From positions 1 to 7,165 of the forward strand of contig CAKQNH010000235.1 of the NCBI GenBank assembly GCA_934255105.1: a stretch of DNA of 7,165 nucleotides, given 5' to 3'. This DNA comes from an uncultured Pirellulaceae bacterium (lineage in GTDB: Bacteria; Planctomycetota; Planctomycetia; Pirellulales; Pirellulaceae). Position numbers and translations under genes: made by a program. Of this stretch, positions 6,895-7,165 are shown one piece after another. Position 1 is the first letter of the stretch. Each line of letters begins with the position of its first letter. Below the pieces are notes generated by a model, which worked only from the letters and a program-made list of their open reading frames with translations, did not search any database and was not told the origin of the DNA.

Positions 6895-7035
6895 CGTTTG
6901 GATCGTTAAGGCTGTGGGGCTAGGCTTTGGCCGCTTCGGCTGCGGGATGATGTCGGGGCTTATTGGCCAGCTTTGCGTATCGCATATTGCGGTGTAGCGG
7001 CGGATTTCGATAGTTAGTTAGCGGATGTAGATTGC

Positions 7036-7074
7036 GCTTGCCCTCTCCCTCGCTTAGGCTTGCCCTCTCCCTCG
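7036..7074. repeat. Two exact copies of a 17-bp direct repeat
   Basis: GCTTGCCCTCTCCCTCG occurs at 7036-7052 and again at 7058-7074, with five bases between (period 22). The CCCTCTCCCTCG core resembles pyrimidine-rich dispersed repeats that I recall from planctomycete intergenic regions. The copies themselves are certain; the family assignment is inference. Confidence 0.7.
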
Positions 7075-7077
7075 GGA

Positions 7078-7103
7078 CGTCGATTTAATTATTGACGCGT
7101 TTT
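7078..7103 (+). terminator. Weak possible terminator hairpin
   Basis: CGTCGAT (7078-7084) pairs with ATTGACG (7091-7097) through seven pairs including one G-T, around a TTAATT loop. A run of four T follows at 7100-7103. The stem is modest, the T-run short and offset, and it lies about 180 bases beyond the haem-protein stop. A role in ending that transcript is therefore only possible. Confidence 0.2.
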
Positions 7104-7125
7104 GGAGGTGGACCGACTTTGGAGT

Positions 7126-7143
7126 GCTGCGACTTGTCGTAGC
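7126..7143. repeat. Imperfect inverted repeat, part of a probable dispersed repeat at the right edge
   Basis: GCTGCGAC and GTCGTAGC pair over eight positions (one G-T) around TT. It sits inside GACTTTGGAGTG...CTTTGGCGG, a context that I recall as a recurrent intergenic repeat in planctomycetes which is sometimes mis-annotated as small proteins. The element may continue beyond the window. Confidence 0.4.
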
Positions 7144-7165
7144 TTTGGCGGTGGCGACGGAGCGG

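Larger units (their letters stand above)
6895..7165. other. Non-coding tail with repeats (271 bp)
   Basis: No convincing gene is present on either strand after the haem-protein stop. A small hairpin just downstream (GCCG-CTT-CGGC, 6930-6940) has no T-run, so it is not a clear terminator. The stretch then carries a direct repeat (7036-7074), a hairpin (7078-7097) and an inverted repeat (7126-7143). This composition suggests accumulation of dispersed intergenic repeats. A GTG-initiated frame from 7109 is open to the right edge, but it reads through the inverted repeat and is not called. Confidence 0.6.

Noticed and set aside
6930..6940. Hairpin GCCG-CTT-CGGC considered as terminator of the haem-protein gene
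   Set aside because: Only four firm base pairs and no T-run follows.
7109..7165. GTG-initiated frame open to the right edge
   Set aside because: It reads straight through the inverted repeat and gives a low-complexity Gly/Arg/Ser peptide of the sort that dispersed repeats produce. There is no ribosome-binding site or coding support.

Overview
The window looks like chromosomal DNA from a Planctomycetota bacterium, most likely Pirellulales/Rhodopirellula-like. This is inferred from three things: moderate GC, protein flavour (a large HME-type RND pump of the kind common in that phylum and a one-haem exported protein that I recall mainly from Planctomycetota and Acidobacteriota), and intergenic palindromes and CCCTCTCCC-type repeats that resemble planctomycete dispersed repeats. 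There is no rRNA, tRNA, CRISPR array, transposase or complete insertion sequence.

Layout. Positions 1-355 hold the 5' part of an unrecognised minus-strand reading frame that runs off the left edge. It is divergent from the rest. Positions 356-572 are a non-coding, AT-richer divergent spacer with a plausible sigma70-type promoter for the pump genes and inverted repeats. Positions 573-1961 encode a membrane-anchored periplasmic adaptor (membrane fusion protein, CusB/CzcB/HlyD class). Positions 1958-5458 encode a 1166-residue RND permease of the heavy-metal-efflux (CzcA/CusA) class. The two genes overlap by ATGA and are certainly one transcription unit. Positions 5459-5610 hold two consecutive hairpins and then a strong TTGACA box. 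Positions 5611-6894 encode an exported or lipoprotein protein with a single CMGCH haem-c motif. Positions 6895-7165 are non-coding and carry a 17-bp direct repeat and two imperfect inverted repeats.

How the genes work together. Adaptor and permease make two of the three parts of a tripartite envelope efflux pump. No outer-membrane factor (TolC/CusC type) is visible, so it must be encoded outside the window or shared. The haem protein has its own apparent promoter and is separated by hairpins, so it is a same-strand neighbour rather than a proven operon member.

The most notable observation is in the permease. The TM4 acidic triad of CzcA-type pumps (D402, D408, E415 in Cupriavidus CzcA) aligns with D464, N470 and E477 at identical spacing. 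The central proton-relay aspartate is therefore an asparagine here. The second item is the haem protein, which belongs to a family whose function I do not know.
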